From: Poa pratensis
Lineage: Eukaryota; Streptophyta; Magnoliopsida; Poales; Poaceae
Assembly: GCA_947311845.1 (NCBI GenBank)
Contig: CAMZMU010000013.1
Location: 1,777,028 to 1,841,027, forward strand
DNA length: 64,000 nt
Direction of reading: 5' to 3'
Every line of letters begins with the position of its first letter. Position 1 is the stretch's first letter. This document shows, piece by piece, positions 10,607-20,967 of this stretch. A model generated the notes under the pieces. The model had not been told where the DNA came from. It searched no databases and saw only the letters and a program-made list of their open reading frames with translations. A program made the translations under genes and the position numbers.

Positions 10607-11420
10607 TCAGATCCACCTGCTTTGTTTCTTCGGAGGCCTTGAAAGTCTTTTTGGCTCGGTGGTTTGTACCTTTTCCGGCAACTGCGACATACCAGTCTCT
10701 TTTTTCAGCATGGCCAGCTCCTCTGCATGGAGGACTGCCTCAGCGAAGGCGGCATTGCCACGTTCGCACTCCTTTGCTTTCTTGAAGTTGCCATTGACGG
10801 TAATGGTACCGTTGGGTCCAGGCATCTTCAACTTGCTGTAGATGTAAGATGGCCTCGCCATGAACTTGGCGAAAGTTGGCCTTCCAAAGATGGCATGGTA
10901 AGCACTTTTGAAGGGGACTACTTCGAACCGGATATGCTCAGTGCGATAGTTTGTTTCTGGTCCAAAAGTGACCTCAAGCTTGATGCTTCCCATGGATTTG
11001 GCTTGCTTTCCCGGTACGATACCATGAAACTTGACCTTGCTGTAGTCAAGCTGGCTCTCCGTCAAGTTCATGCGCTTCAAGGTGTCTTCGTACAGGATGT
11101 TGAGGCTACTGCCACCATCCATCAACACCTTGGTCAGTCTGAAGTTGTCGACAATTGGGTCGACGACAAGGGCGTACTTGTTGGGATGCGGCACGTGGTC
11201 TGGGTGGTTTTCCCTGTCCCATGTGATTGGCGCTTCGGACCAGTCCAAGTATTGGGGAACATCTGGCAACGTGGCGCTGAGCTCACGTAGTTCCGCCTTT
11301 TCCTCTCTTGCCGAAGGAGTGCCCAGGAAGCAGACCAATTGGGCGTGTACCTTGGGATACTTTTTCTCCTTGCGTGGCGGCTTGGGGTCCTCGTCCTCTG
11401 ACATGGAGACCCTCATCGTC
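10607..11420 (-). pseudogene. E1 aspartic protease
   Basis: The minus-strand frame contains VLMDGGSSLNILYED with the catalytic Asp near 11119, then AIFGRPTFAKFMARPSY about 80 residues later. L-x-D-G-G is the usual Tat-lineage form of the retroviral-type D-T/S-G active site. The enzyme would cut the gag-pol polyprotein. The frame ends at 10607 through a frame change; the next frame holds the connector K-Q-I-T-I-G-S-G-L-S-D-K before the amber codon. A frame change near 11420 separates it from gag. Confidence 0.85.
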
Positions 11421-14050
11421 GTCGTCCTTCTTTGTCTTCTCAGATTTCTTGCTCTTTTTCGGCTTCCAGCCAACGTCGGGGTCCTTCTTGAAGTCATCTA
11501 TGAAGCGGCACTCTCCCAGTGTGTGGTTGACCTTCCCGAGCGATGCGTGGATGGGGCAGGGCAAAAGCTTTGCCTGTTCGTAGGTCATGCGATTTTTGCT
11601 AGGAGTGGTATCCTTTCCCTTGCCTTTCCACTTGCGGTTGCCGCCTTTTCCTTCGAAGGCGGAGGCAACCTCGTTTGATGGTTCGGCTTCCTGGGGAGCC
11701 TTCCGCTTATGATTCACACGTCTGGCTGGCGCCAAGTCCTGGGCGCCGTCTCCGTCGCGTGCATCATCATCCGCCTGAGCGTACATGGTGGCAACTTCAA
11801 GCATGACCCCGAGGTCTTTGACTTGCATGCGTACTAGCTTGTGTCTGAGACTTGAGCCCTTCAGTAGGCCCGTGGTGAAGGCGTGGATTGCTTGGTTGTC
11901 GTCGACGTTTTCGCAACTTGCCTTCGTCTGGATCCACCTTGCCAGAAAATCTATCGCGGTTTCATCCGGCTTCTGCACACAGCGAGTCAGATCGGTATAC
12001 GTATTTGGTCGCTTGTATGTGCCCTGGAAGTGTTGGGTGAATACCTGTTCCATGTCTAGCCAGCTATGAATGGACTTCTCTGGAAGGTTTTCGATCTAGC
12101 TTCGGGATGTGCCCTCTAGCATGAGGGGGAGAAAACGAGCGGCGACAAGGCCATTGCCCCCGACAATCTGGACTGCCAGGGCATAGTCCGACAACCACGA
12201 GTTTGGTTTGTCCGCTCCGTTGTACCTTGGGCAGCTTTTTGACACTGATGTCATGTGCCTAGGAACTTGAACGTTGCGGATGGCTGGGCCAAAGCACTCG
12301 GGGCCGAGGTATGACTCTTCTTTTCCCGCCTTGATTTCGTTAAGACGATGTCGTGCGTCTTCCGGATTGAGCTGCCTGTTGGTTCTGTCAGCATGGGGCT
12401 CATCCTGCGCAGCCCGGCTTTTGCTACGCCTAGGCTCGTTGTGATGTCCCTGACTCCCGCCTTCGTGCCTGGGCGCTGGCGGTGGGGAGCGTGTGCGGTC
12501 CCTGCTTCTTCTTGGCGGAGGGGCATTGTCACGGTTGCCGCCACTCCTTGGCGGTTGGTGGTTGCCCCGACTCCGCCTTCATCCCTCCTAGGCGGTGGAG
12601 GTGGTGCCTCGTCGCGCCTGTTGCCGGTGCGGGACGCTTCGTCTCGCTGCCTCCTAGGAGGCGGCGATTTCCGTGTTTCCTTGTCCTTAGCCTTTCCCTT
12701 CCCATGGCTGCTGGAGCCAGATGGATCCTCGGGACCGCCGCCGGCAGCTGCCTTGCAAGCGTTGGATTTGGACTCCAGCTTTATTCCACGCGCATCCGCC
12801 TGGTCAGCACGAGAATCAGCCCGTGCCTGCTGCTCCAACGCTTTGTAGGCGAGAACAGAGGCATAGTAGATCTTCTCGTCCTTGTTGTAGTCGTCGTTGT
12901 TCAGGATGTCTAAGGCGGCTGCAGTGTTGAGGACAGGCGTGCTCAGGATGACGTCGCCATTTTTGTCCTTCCGCTGCGGAGCCGTTGCCCACTCGAAACC
13001 AAGTCGTTGTGCAGGGGACTTGAACTCCTCGGGAGACGGATCCCGATTGAGCAGGTTGCTTTTCTTTTTAGGCGGTGGCGCTTTTGATTTGGCCACCGGA
13101 GTCGTCGTGAAGAGGTTTTTCTTGGAGGTTATCTTGGCGTTCTTTTCCCTGGCCTCCTTGATTAGGCTCAAGACTTCACCTTCTTTTTTCTGAAGGCTCC
13201 TGGTTTGCTCTACTAACATTGTGCGGAGTTTCTCCAGGTCAGCCGGAGCCGTCTTGTCGTTGTCCGGCGTGTTCAAGACTTCGGCCATGGCGGCGATGTC
13301 CTCCGCTTTGACGGCGTCCTTGCTGCATCCTCCTTTCTCCAGGATCTTCTTCTTTGGAGCCGGCGGGGGCTCCATGCTTGGCAGGTTGTCATCCAACGGG
13401 GAGGCTTTGGCGGCTGCTGCCGCTTGAGCCGGATCCGTGTTGGTAACCTCAGCCACAAAGGCCTGCTGCATGGTTGCTGACGAGCCTTTTCCGCCTCCGA
13501 AGGCGGCGGTTCTGGTGCGTGGAAGCACTTTTGAACCTTCTGCTCGAACATGCTCACAGAGTCTTCTTCGGAGTTAGAATCTACGTTGACGTGAACGGTA
13601 GACCTGGATCCGGCATCTGAGATCGCATCATCCTGGAGTGCAGGAAGGATCGATTCAGGGTCGTTGCTTGCCGGCTGGGAGTCGGATCCCAGTCCGGCAA
13701 CACCACAGAAGTGGAGATCGGAATCCGCCGACTAAAGGGAGAAGGCGGACTCAGAACCGTCTTGCGCATAGTCGAACTCCGGGTGGTGGGTGGGCAAAAA
13801 AACGGTGTGATTCTTCGGGAAGCCCATGGCCTCCGGCGTGAACCCGATGAAGATCTCGAGCTCGCCAACTGGGACGAGCGTGTAGGCGATGAGTCCGTCT
13901 TTCGCTGGCATCCACGTTGCGTCGTCTTGTACGTAGCCGATGGAGCTAAATCGCGATGAGCGGCCGACGGCGATGGTTTCGCCGATGCCGCCAAGTATTC
14001 CCGCGTCGAACGTGACACCCGACGCCTTAGGCCCCACGGTGGGCGCCAAC
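11283..14050 (-). pseudogene. E1 gag, several frames
   Basis: The N-terminal part (about 14045-13735) contains TFDAGILGGIGETIAVG and GELEIFIGFTPEAMGFPKNH and ends in an in-frame TAG at 13732-13734. The middle (13528-12251) is a long Ala/Lys/Pro/Arg-rich linker. The conserved Retrotrans_gag block follows in another frame: CPRYNGADKPNSWLSDYAL, then an amber at 12096-12098 where Trp is expected in S-R-S-W-I-E-N-L, then MEQVFTQHFQGTYKRP and CVQKPDETAIDFLARW. The nucleic-acid-binding knuckle CPIHASLGKVNHTLGEC lies near 11560. Gag would form the particle shell and package RNA. At least two frame changes and two stops make it non-functional. Confidence 0.82.
14033..14050 (-). promoter_or_regulatory. 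E1 primer-binding-like site
   Basis: Directly inside the 5' LTR, the minus strand reads GTTGGCGCCCACCGTGG. Grass Gypsy elements usually carry TGGCGCC-type primer-binding sites here. I did not assign the tRNA. Confidence 0.65.
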
Positions 14051-14572
14051 TGTCGTCGTATCGGCATTCTTGATAGGAGACGGGGGTCCTCTAGCCAAGG
14101 GTGAACCGAGGGGGTGAAGGGGAGCGTCGTCGAGGTCGGGATTGTACACAGCAGTTTACCCAGCTTCAGGCTCCACGGCGGTGGCGGAGCCCTACGTGCT
14201 GCTATAATTCACTATGAGGCGAATAGCCGTGTTATAGGTTACAATGAGGTTGGATATTGATTGTGTTCTTGCCCTAAAGGCGTCCCTGGTCCGGCTTATA
14301 TAGGCGGCTGTACCTAGGGTTACAAGGAGATTACGTATCCGGCAAGTATACAGAGTCCTAAACCTATCCGGCAAGTATGCCGGCTACCGCCTTAATCCTG
14401 ATGGCTTCATGGGCTTCGGTCTTGGGCTTCCTCCTTGCCGGCTTCCGCCTTCCCTTGGTCGTCAGCTATCTGGGCCGCCCGGCAGGCAAAGCCTTTACCA
14501 CCACTGCGGACCACCCTGGACTAGCCAGATTGATCCATACTGGTGATACCCCTAGTTGGTATATCCCCAACA
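14051..14572 (-). repeat. E1 5' LTR
   Basis: This is the ungapped 522-bp partner of 3366-3887 with 14 substitutions. The minus-strand promoter motif TATATAAG lies at about 14295-14302. The target-site duplication CTATG follows at 14573-14577. Confidence 0.95.
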
Positions 14573-14749
14573 CTATGGAGATTTTGTGTAGTACTAACAA
14601 GATTTTTAATCAAACTGCACGGACTTGATTTTATCTTTGTGATATACATTCATTTATTATTTGAATTTGTATTTGTAGGGGTTTTGAGTTTATGTAACTT
14701 CTACCTTTTGAGCTTGTATTTGTAAGGGTTTTGAATATTTTTTTCTTTA

Positions 14750-15050
14750 GAGCCTCTTTGGACTGAACGATTTTCAAAACGTATAAATAGGAAAAACAAA
14801 TGATTGAAATGTCATGTACTGTAATTCCCACATGATATTAAAATACATAAATTTTATAAGAGATGTGTTTTAATGGTGCACACGAAGGAATTTTGCTGAA
14901 ATATGGAGAGTAGAGAGAGATAGTGTGAGTTCTTTGAATCCTCCTGTTTTTTTAATGAAATAGGGGCATAGGAATGGATTTCTTAGGAATTTTATATGGA
15001 TTTGAATCCTCCAGTTTTTTTAATGAAATTATTTCAATCCAAAGAGGCCC
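14750..15050. mobile_element. Tourist-type (PIF/Harbinger) MITE, 301 bp, TSD TTA
   Basis: Terminal inverted repeats are GAGCCTCTTTGGACTGAA at the left and TTCAATCCAAAGAGGCCC at the right. TTA is duplicated at 14747-14749 and 15051-15053. A 3-bp T-W-A duplication and ends of this kind mark Tourist MITEs mobilised by PIF/Harbinger transposases. The inside has two copies of a GAATCCTCC...TTTTTTAATGAAAT motif (near 14937 and 15005) and no coding. Confidence 0.88.
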
Positions 15051-15053
15051 TTA

Positions 15054-15542
15054 CCTAAGTTTTGATTATGCGTTTGCAAGGGTTCCATTATTTGTTTATT
15101 AGGCCTAGAACTAGGTTGTCATTTCAAAATTGTAATGGCACTTATTTTATATTATTGCGGTTGCACTTCTTTTTATTTCTATATGGCCCATGTGTGTCTA
15201 GACTCTAGAGAGAGAACAAAAACACCACGACCTAGATATTTTGCCATTAGTGTTGATGGTGTGCTGATACAACTCGACTGTACTTTCATGTAAAAACAGG
15301 CGACAGCGGAGCAGGTAATACCACATGGTGTCTCGAATGATATCTCCACCCTTGGTACAAGCATTATACTATACCCAGTCGATCTCGGCATTGCTTTTCG
15401 AAACCGAAGCCATTGTTGGTCCTAGGTGGCTAAGGTTAACGCCTGTAAGTAGACATGGACACAGAGGACATCGAGCTAATGCAGATTTCCAACTACTCCT
15501 CGTCCCACAAGCTGTCTTTCCCAGTGGAAATGTGCCTGATGG
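15054..15542. other. Intergenic stretch, nothing recognised
   Basis: This is mixed AT-rich DNA with no frame, inverted repeat or known terminus that I can support. Confidence 0.5.
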
Positions 15543-15557
15543 ACACACAGGCTTTTT

Positions 15558-16553
15558 TTTTTGAACAGGGATAGGCCCCGAAGGGCCTAGATACTGCTTT
15601 TATAAATTCAGCGGTGCGGTACAATTTACGCAGAGGACCTTACAATAAACCAAAATAAGAAAAAAGTCCTCAACTTTTGCAATACAAACCCTAGACAAAG
15701 AAAGAGGAACGCAATCGGCTCCATCGTCTTCTTCGCCAGCACCGATGAACTGCGAGCTCAAGCAACAGCCCCCCACACAAGAATCGGGGACAAAACCACT
15801 TGATTCAGGATGGGAGAGAAGCGCCACCGCAAGAACTCGAGAGGGCCTCCGAAGGAGGTTGAAACGAACCTGACGCAACGCCGGCGTCCAGGCATGGAGT
15901 TGCTGCCCGCCAGCACCTTGAGTCGATGGCCAAGCACGAGCCACCGAGGATCTTCTCCAAGACGCAGTACCACAAGAATCCCGACCCCCTCTAGCTCCAA
16001 GATCCACCACTCTGTACTGCCCCTCATCCTTGCCACCACGGCCGGCCAGGAGGGGAAACAGAGGAGTAAGAATCAAATAACCAAAGAGGGCATATGGGCG
16101 CTTATTGAACCGAGCCGTCGCCCAACATCTCCACTCCATCTTCCTCCTCGGAAGCTTTGTCGAGAAGCAGGACCACCACCATCCAGTACCGCACCGAAGC
16201 ACTGGAATAGCACTCGCATAGTAGGGGAAGACGGCCTTATTTGCGGAGATCTCTCGCCTCAGCACCACCGCTTGCGACAGCTCCTGCCACCGGAGAAGCA
16301 CAGCGATGATCACCATGGCGAGTACGCACCAGATCCGGCCGATGGGATCTGTCCCTCTACTCCAAGACGCCACATGGGACAAGCAACAAGGAAAGCAGAA
16401 CCTACAGCTAATATTTACAGCCCGCGCTGTGCATCCTCGTCCACGCCGGCCGGCGACGCCGCCAGAAAGGAGAGGGGAGCGAGCCGGGGAAAGAGGGCGG
16501 AAGCAAAGGTCGACTCTCAAAGCGGTGGGCGGAGCCAGTAACTTTCCTTTCCT
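15558..16553 (-). mobile_element. Poly(A) retroposon of about 1 kb with a 15-bp TSD
   Basis: ACACACAGGCTTTTT is duplicated exactly at 15543-15557 and 16554-16568. On the minus strand the insert runs from a GC-rich body to a tail with the hairpin TAGGCCC-TTCG-GGGCCTA (plus 15572-15589), then CCCTGTTC and a poly(A) run against the duplication. Long TSD plus poly(A) is the signature of LINE-driven retrotransposition. The body has a long open frame on the minus strand, but it crosses the insertion boundary and contains no known domain, so I do not call it a gene. The element could be a LINE-derived non-autonomous family or a processed transcript. The hairpin just before the tail favours a family with a conserved 3' end. 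Confidence 0.8.
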
Positions 16554-16568
16554 ACACACAGGCTTTTT

Positions 16569-17270
16569 GCCATCATAGTATTCATCAAAGAAAAATAAAT
16601 AATAAATCCTCTTTGTTGTATGTCTCCTTTTCTTCCAAGTGATGAGTTGGTCGAGACAACAACAACGCAAAAGCTTGGAAAGTTGGAATGTCACTACCCA
16701 ATAAATGGCTCTTCTTAGTATACATTTTGGAGGAGTATCTAATAGTCAGGGTACACAGAACACAATAGCAAACCCAACTCTGTCACTAATTAACTAGCAT
16801 GTGACCTTTGGCTCCGCAGTGCAAATGAGACACATCGAGTAGCTCTTCCTAAGAAATGAGGTGGCAAATCCTAGTAGAATTCGAAGCAGGCAGGTTCTGT
16901 GCATCAATTCCATACAGGGATCGGGGGACAACAGTTAAGTTGTTTCTTCATCTCAAAAGGTAGAATGATGAAAGGCGAACCTTTTGGGCAGTGGTGCAAC
17001 CACCACTTAAAATTCTCCCTCATTCCTTTGTATTCTTGATCGATCGTGTCTTGGATTTTGCTTTTCGGTTGATGATCGACTCAATTCCTTCCGTAGGAAT
17101 TTCGACGCTTTCAGGGTTTTCTTAGGATTTCTTTTGGTCTGGTTGATGGTAATTGCACTAACATTTTAGGTCTAGTCTGTATCTGACTCACATGGTAGCT
17201 CAATGTTTTGTAAAGCAAGATCTTAGCTTTCCCATGCAACACAAAAGGGCATATGGAGGAAGGCAAACTG
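16569..17270. other. Intergenic stretch, nothing recognised
   Basis: AT-rich sequence without a supportable frame or repeat. It leads into the duplicated 205-bp block. Confidence 0.5.
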
Positions 17271-17680
17271 TCACATGCCACGCACATATATAGTAGTGGA
17301 CACTAATCTAGTGGCCACTCTCATTAGTCCACTGGTACGCCTTTGATTACTTTGGGCCATAGTTGAGATCCTACTTCTTTGTCACCACAAGAATGATGTC
17401 GCCAGGTTACTTCAATTCATAAACAATGCATGAAACTGGTAGCTACCCATGTTCTTTCCCACCTTAAGAAATAGATCACATGCCACGCACATATATAGTA
17501 GTGGACACTAATCTAGTGGCCACTCTCATTAGTCCACTGGTACGCCTTTGATTACTTTGGGCCATAGTTGAGATCCTACTTCTTTGTCACCACAAGAATG
17601 ATGTCGCCAGGTTACTTCAATTCATAAACAATGCATGAAACTGGTAGCTACCCATGTTCTTTCCCACCTTAAGAAATAGA
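17271..17680. repeat. Perfect tandem duplication, 2 x 205 bp
   Basis: 17271-17475 and 17476-17680 are identical as far as I can compare them by eye. The unit begins TCACATGCCACGCACAT and ends CCTTAAGAAATAGA. It is non-coding. Perfect identity implies either a very recent duplication or an assembly duplication. Confidence 0.93.
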
Positions 17681-18019
17681 TAAATTGGGTAAGATGGCAT
17701 AGTAAGCATGCATGTGTTTAACTAGTTTAAGGTGAGTACGTGTTAAGGGAGTAAATTGCAAAAACAAAAAACACCACAGTTGGAAAAATGTTAACAAAGA
17801 CCAGCAAAATGCATCAAAAGTGGTTTTTTTATTGAAGCATTAATAATATTTCCCTAGTTGCGTTTTTTTTTCAATTATCTCTGTGTGTTGAGGTGATCTT
17901 AAGGTATAATTATAGTAGCTTACTAGCTATGCACCTTAACATATGTCTTCACCAAGCACACTACTCAATAGCTGCTATGTCGATTCCGTGCAATCTCAAC
18001 CTTGTTCACAACGGGAGAG
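17681..18019. other. Intergenic stretch before a Copia-like LTR
   Basis: No gene is visible. The last bases (18011-18019, ACGGGAGAG) could be the polypurine tract of a truncated Copia element whose LTR starts at 18020. Confidence 0.35.
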
Positions 18020-18205
18020 TGTTAAGATTTGATAGAATTGGTTAGTGATCGGATAGCTGTTGTATAACGATTGCATGATCCTATATTTTAGGAAAGGCTT
18101 GATTGTAACCCTTTGTTGGCCTTGCCGTGTAAGATGTACTTTGTTTATATAAACGAGAAGCTCCACAATGTAAGAATAAGGCAAAATGCTCCGCCTATCT
18201 GAACA
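18020..18205 (+). repeat. Candidate short Copia-type LTR
   Basis: The stretch starts TGTTAAGATTTGATAG after a purine tract and ends CTATCTGAACA. It contains TTTATATAAACG, like a promoter or polyadenylation motif in short Copia LTRs. The second LTR and a duplication are missing, so this is a tentative call. Confidence 0.35.
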
Positions 18206-18360
18206 AGCCGAGTTCCACATGTATCTTCGTTAGAATTTAAAATGTAGGAACATCTTACAAGCGGGTTCAATAGCTTGACCGTATTGGACATGTACACTAT
18301 CACCGGTTAAATGCTAGAATGTTGTAAAGAGAAGGACGATGTCTTTATATATACATAGAA

Positions 18361-20570
18361 CTAGCTGGGTGGCCCGCGCATTTGCGCGGCTAGCGTATCT
18401 ATTTGATGTTATATCCTTGCTATCACATTATTTTAAATTCAGAAAATATTATCCGATAAATACAAATTTAATACTTTAAGAACATATTTGTAGTTTCACT
18501 TGTTTTTTCTCAAATTCACATAAATTAGCCATGGCTTGTAGTTTCACTTTGTTCTATTTTTATTCTGTCAATATGTCCAACAATATATTTTAACGTTGCA
18601 TGTTTTATGTTTTTCTCCTTCCTCCTCTTTTCTTTACAATTGAAAATTTAGAGTTAAAATTTAGAATTATTTAAGTCACGTGTAGCTCCTTCCTTCTCTT
18701 TTTTATGTTGGGTTGACATATTTTTAAAAATACATATTTTTCCATTTTTTTCTTCAGTTAGTTGTATTTAATTGTCCATTAATTTTCTCAGCACATACAT
18801 ATTTCAGCGCTTGTACATCACGTTCCACACTCATGATCTAATAAATACACAGCATTTCTAGTAATTAATAAAAAAGTAAAGCATGAAAGTTAAATCCGCT
18901 TTCTCTTCTATACCAGGACTATACCCAATCCTATGACCGAACCAAAGAAAAAACCCATTTCTCCTGTATTTCAGGCCATGCTAACACCTACATCTAATTT
19001 ATGATAGAGAGTCAGAAAATTATTCTGTAAGTGTAAATAATCATAAAGTGCATATGGAATAGGAAATCACGATCAAATTACCATGCTGAGGTACTTTCCA
19101 AAGCTTCGTTCAGTTTCAAAGAAAACAGCAAGGTATGCAATAAAGAGGACAATGCTAGATTTGATCTAGATATGAATTTACATAAACATCCCTTGATTAT
19201 TCAGATTCAGAAGAGGCAAGATGGAAATATGTTTCTGAAATTTCAAAATAAACTTTGAATAATTAGCAGTAGAGAAGAAGCATGATAATTAGGAAAAAAC
19301 ATACTGGTTCAGATAACCATGATAAGTTACACCTTAATAAACAAAACCAACTATATTCTCCTGATGCGATGAAAAATTGAGATACTTTATAACTCCACAA
19401 TTTCACATTTAGATGTGAAATAATTCCATTCCAAAGCTTCGTTCAGTTTCAAAGAAAACAGCAAGGTATGCAATAAAGAGGGCAATGCTAGATTTGATCT
19501 AGATATGGATTTACATAAACATCCCTTGATTATTCAGATTCAGAAGAGGCAAGATGGAAATATGTTCCTGAAATTTCGAAAGAAACTTTGAATAATTAGC
19601 AGTAGGGAAGAAGCATGATAATTAGGAAACAACATACTGTTCAGATAACCATGATAAGTTACACCTTAATAAACAAAACCAACTATATTCTCCTGATGCG
19701 ATGAAAAATGGGATACTTTATAACTCCACAATTTCACATTTAGATGTGAAATAATTCCACAATTAATTTTACTTTTATAAACATTGGGACATCATGAATA
19801 ATAGTAAAAATAATGTACAGCGAAATCATACATTTTAGTAACTACTAACCTGCGAAATAAAGCTGCGTAATGAGCTTTTGTCCACGAATGCAGCATAAAG
19901 GTTGCAGACTTACACTATTCCATGAATAATGTACAGTATATTACCTTTTATTTACAACGGATTGCTGTGCAAGGACTTGAGGCTTCAGCTCAAAATAAGA
20001 GCTGGAAAAAAGTAATGCAACCTTCTCCCCTACAAAATTAACTCCTACGTGAGTATGTGCACCAAGGAACAGAGAGGGCCTCATTCTTGTAGTCCCCACT
20101 GCGAGTCATCCTAATTAAATACAATTTACAAAAATTCACTGATGTCGAGAAAACATCATGGTTTTGTGTGTTTGCTGTTTGCTGCATTTGCTGGCATCCA
20201 AGTGTTAATTATATTAACACATCAAGAGAAAATTATAGGCTGCATGCTCTTATCATTCCGGATGTCCAACTATTTAAAACTTCTACTCTATATCTTATCT
20301 CATCGTAACAATGCCTATCTTGATAACAATCTCAGAATAAAAATGTAGACATAACCTTCCGAAAAAATGTTCGGTGTTTTTTCTCTTCCTGATGTTATAC
20401 ACTTAACTCGACAAAATCCCATAAATTTGTTGAGTTAATCTCTTTTATGAATTTCTTGTCCTAATGAATCGATTATAAGTGTCAATAGATGGAATAATGG
20501 TATAGAAATTGATAAGAATAAAAAAGAGCGCAGCACCTCAATCCTTAACTTGCACTTCTACTAATGTAGA
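18361..20570 (-). mobile_element. Minus-strand Helitron: 3' end certain, 5' end tentative
   Basis: Read on the minus strand, the 3' end has the hairpin GCCGCGCAAATGCGCGGGC followed by CACCCAGCTAG, with a host T next (plus position 18360 is A). That is a classic plant Helitron terminus. A possible 5' end is TCTACATTAGTAGAAG preceded by A, which on the plus strand places the border at 20570/20571. If correct, the element is 2.2 kb. It holds a 332-bp tandem duplication and no helicase gene, so it is non-autonomous. Confidence 0.6.
19096..19759. repeat. Tandem duplication of about 332 bp
   Basis: Copies at 19096-19428 and 19429-19759 start TTCCAAAGCTTCGTTC and differ by only a few substitutions and small indels. 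The repeat is AT-rich and non-coding. It lies inside the proposed Helitron, so it could be part of that element family. Confidence 0.9.
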
Positions 20571-20816
20571 TCTGGAACCAGCCTCTCCAGCAAAAGAAAA
20601 TTCATGTCAATAACAGCTCCTGGAATCTGAAAGTACATACTGCATATAAAAATCATAGTGTTTTTCTATTTTTAATAACAAATTATGAACCCTAGCGATC
20701 AGTGCATGCACAAAAAAACATATCACATTTGTTTTTCTAGGTATTTCATCGAGCACCTAAAGAAACAAAAATAAGAGTAAAACTTGAGAACACAACTCCA
20801 TGCAATGAACTCCTAA

Positions 20817-20964
20817 GGCCCCGCTTGTTTTGTCTGGCAAATTTCCGCTCCGTAATAATTACCTGCCCTTTACACGGGGTGGCCCGGATTTTTGTGAGGA
20901 GCTAAACAGGTCCGTGATTAAATACCTCCGTGTTCGGTTAATATCCGACCTTCCAAGTGGGGCC
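20817..20964. mobile_element. Tourist-type MITE, 148 bp, TSD TAA
   Basis: Terminal inverted repeats GGCCCCGCTTG and CAAGTGGGGCC are flanked by TAA at 20814-20816 and 20965-20967. Size, ends and 3-bp duplication match Tourist MITEs. There is no coding. Confidence 0.85.
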
Positions 20965-20967
20965 TAA

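Larger units (their letters stand above)
3366..14572 (-). mobile_element. E1: complete Ty3/Gypsy Tat-lineage LTR retrotransposon, 11.2 kb
   Basis: Two 522-bp LTRs flank an internal region whose minus strand encodes, in order, gag with a C-x2-H-x7-H-x4-C knuckle, aspartic protease, reverse transcriptase with YVDD, an RNase H, a second RNase H and integrase. That domain order defines Ty3/Gypsy, and the second RNase H is diagnostic of the Tat lineage. A primer-binding-like site lies at 14033-14050 and a purine tract (plus-strand 3888-3902, read on the minus strand) abuts the 3' LTR. An extra gene (aORF) runs the opposite way at 4419-6787. The LTRs differ at 14 of 522 sites by hand count, 11 of them transitions. 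At the commonly used grass rate of 1.3e-8 per site per year this suggests about one million years. Frameshifts and stops make E1 defective. Confidence 0.95.

Noticed and set aside
15600..16694. A 364-codon minus-strand open frame
   Set aside because: It runs across the target-site duplication of the retroposon into flanking DNA and contains no domain, so it cannot be a unit of either.
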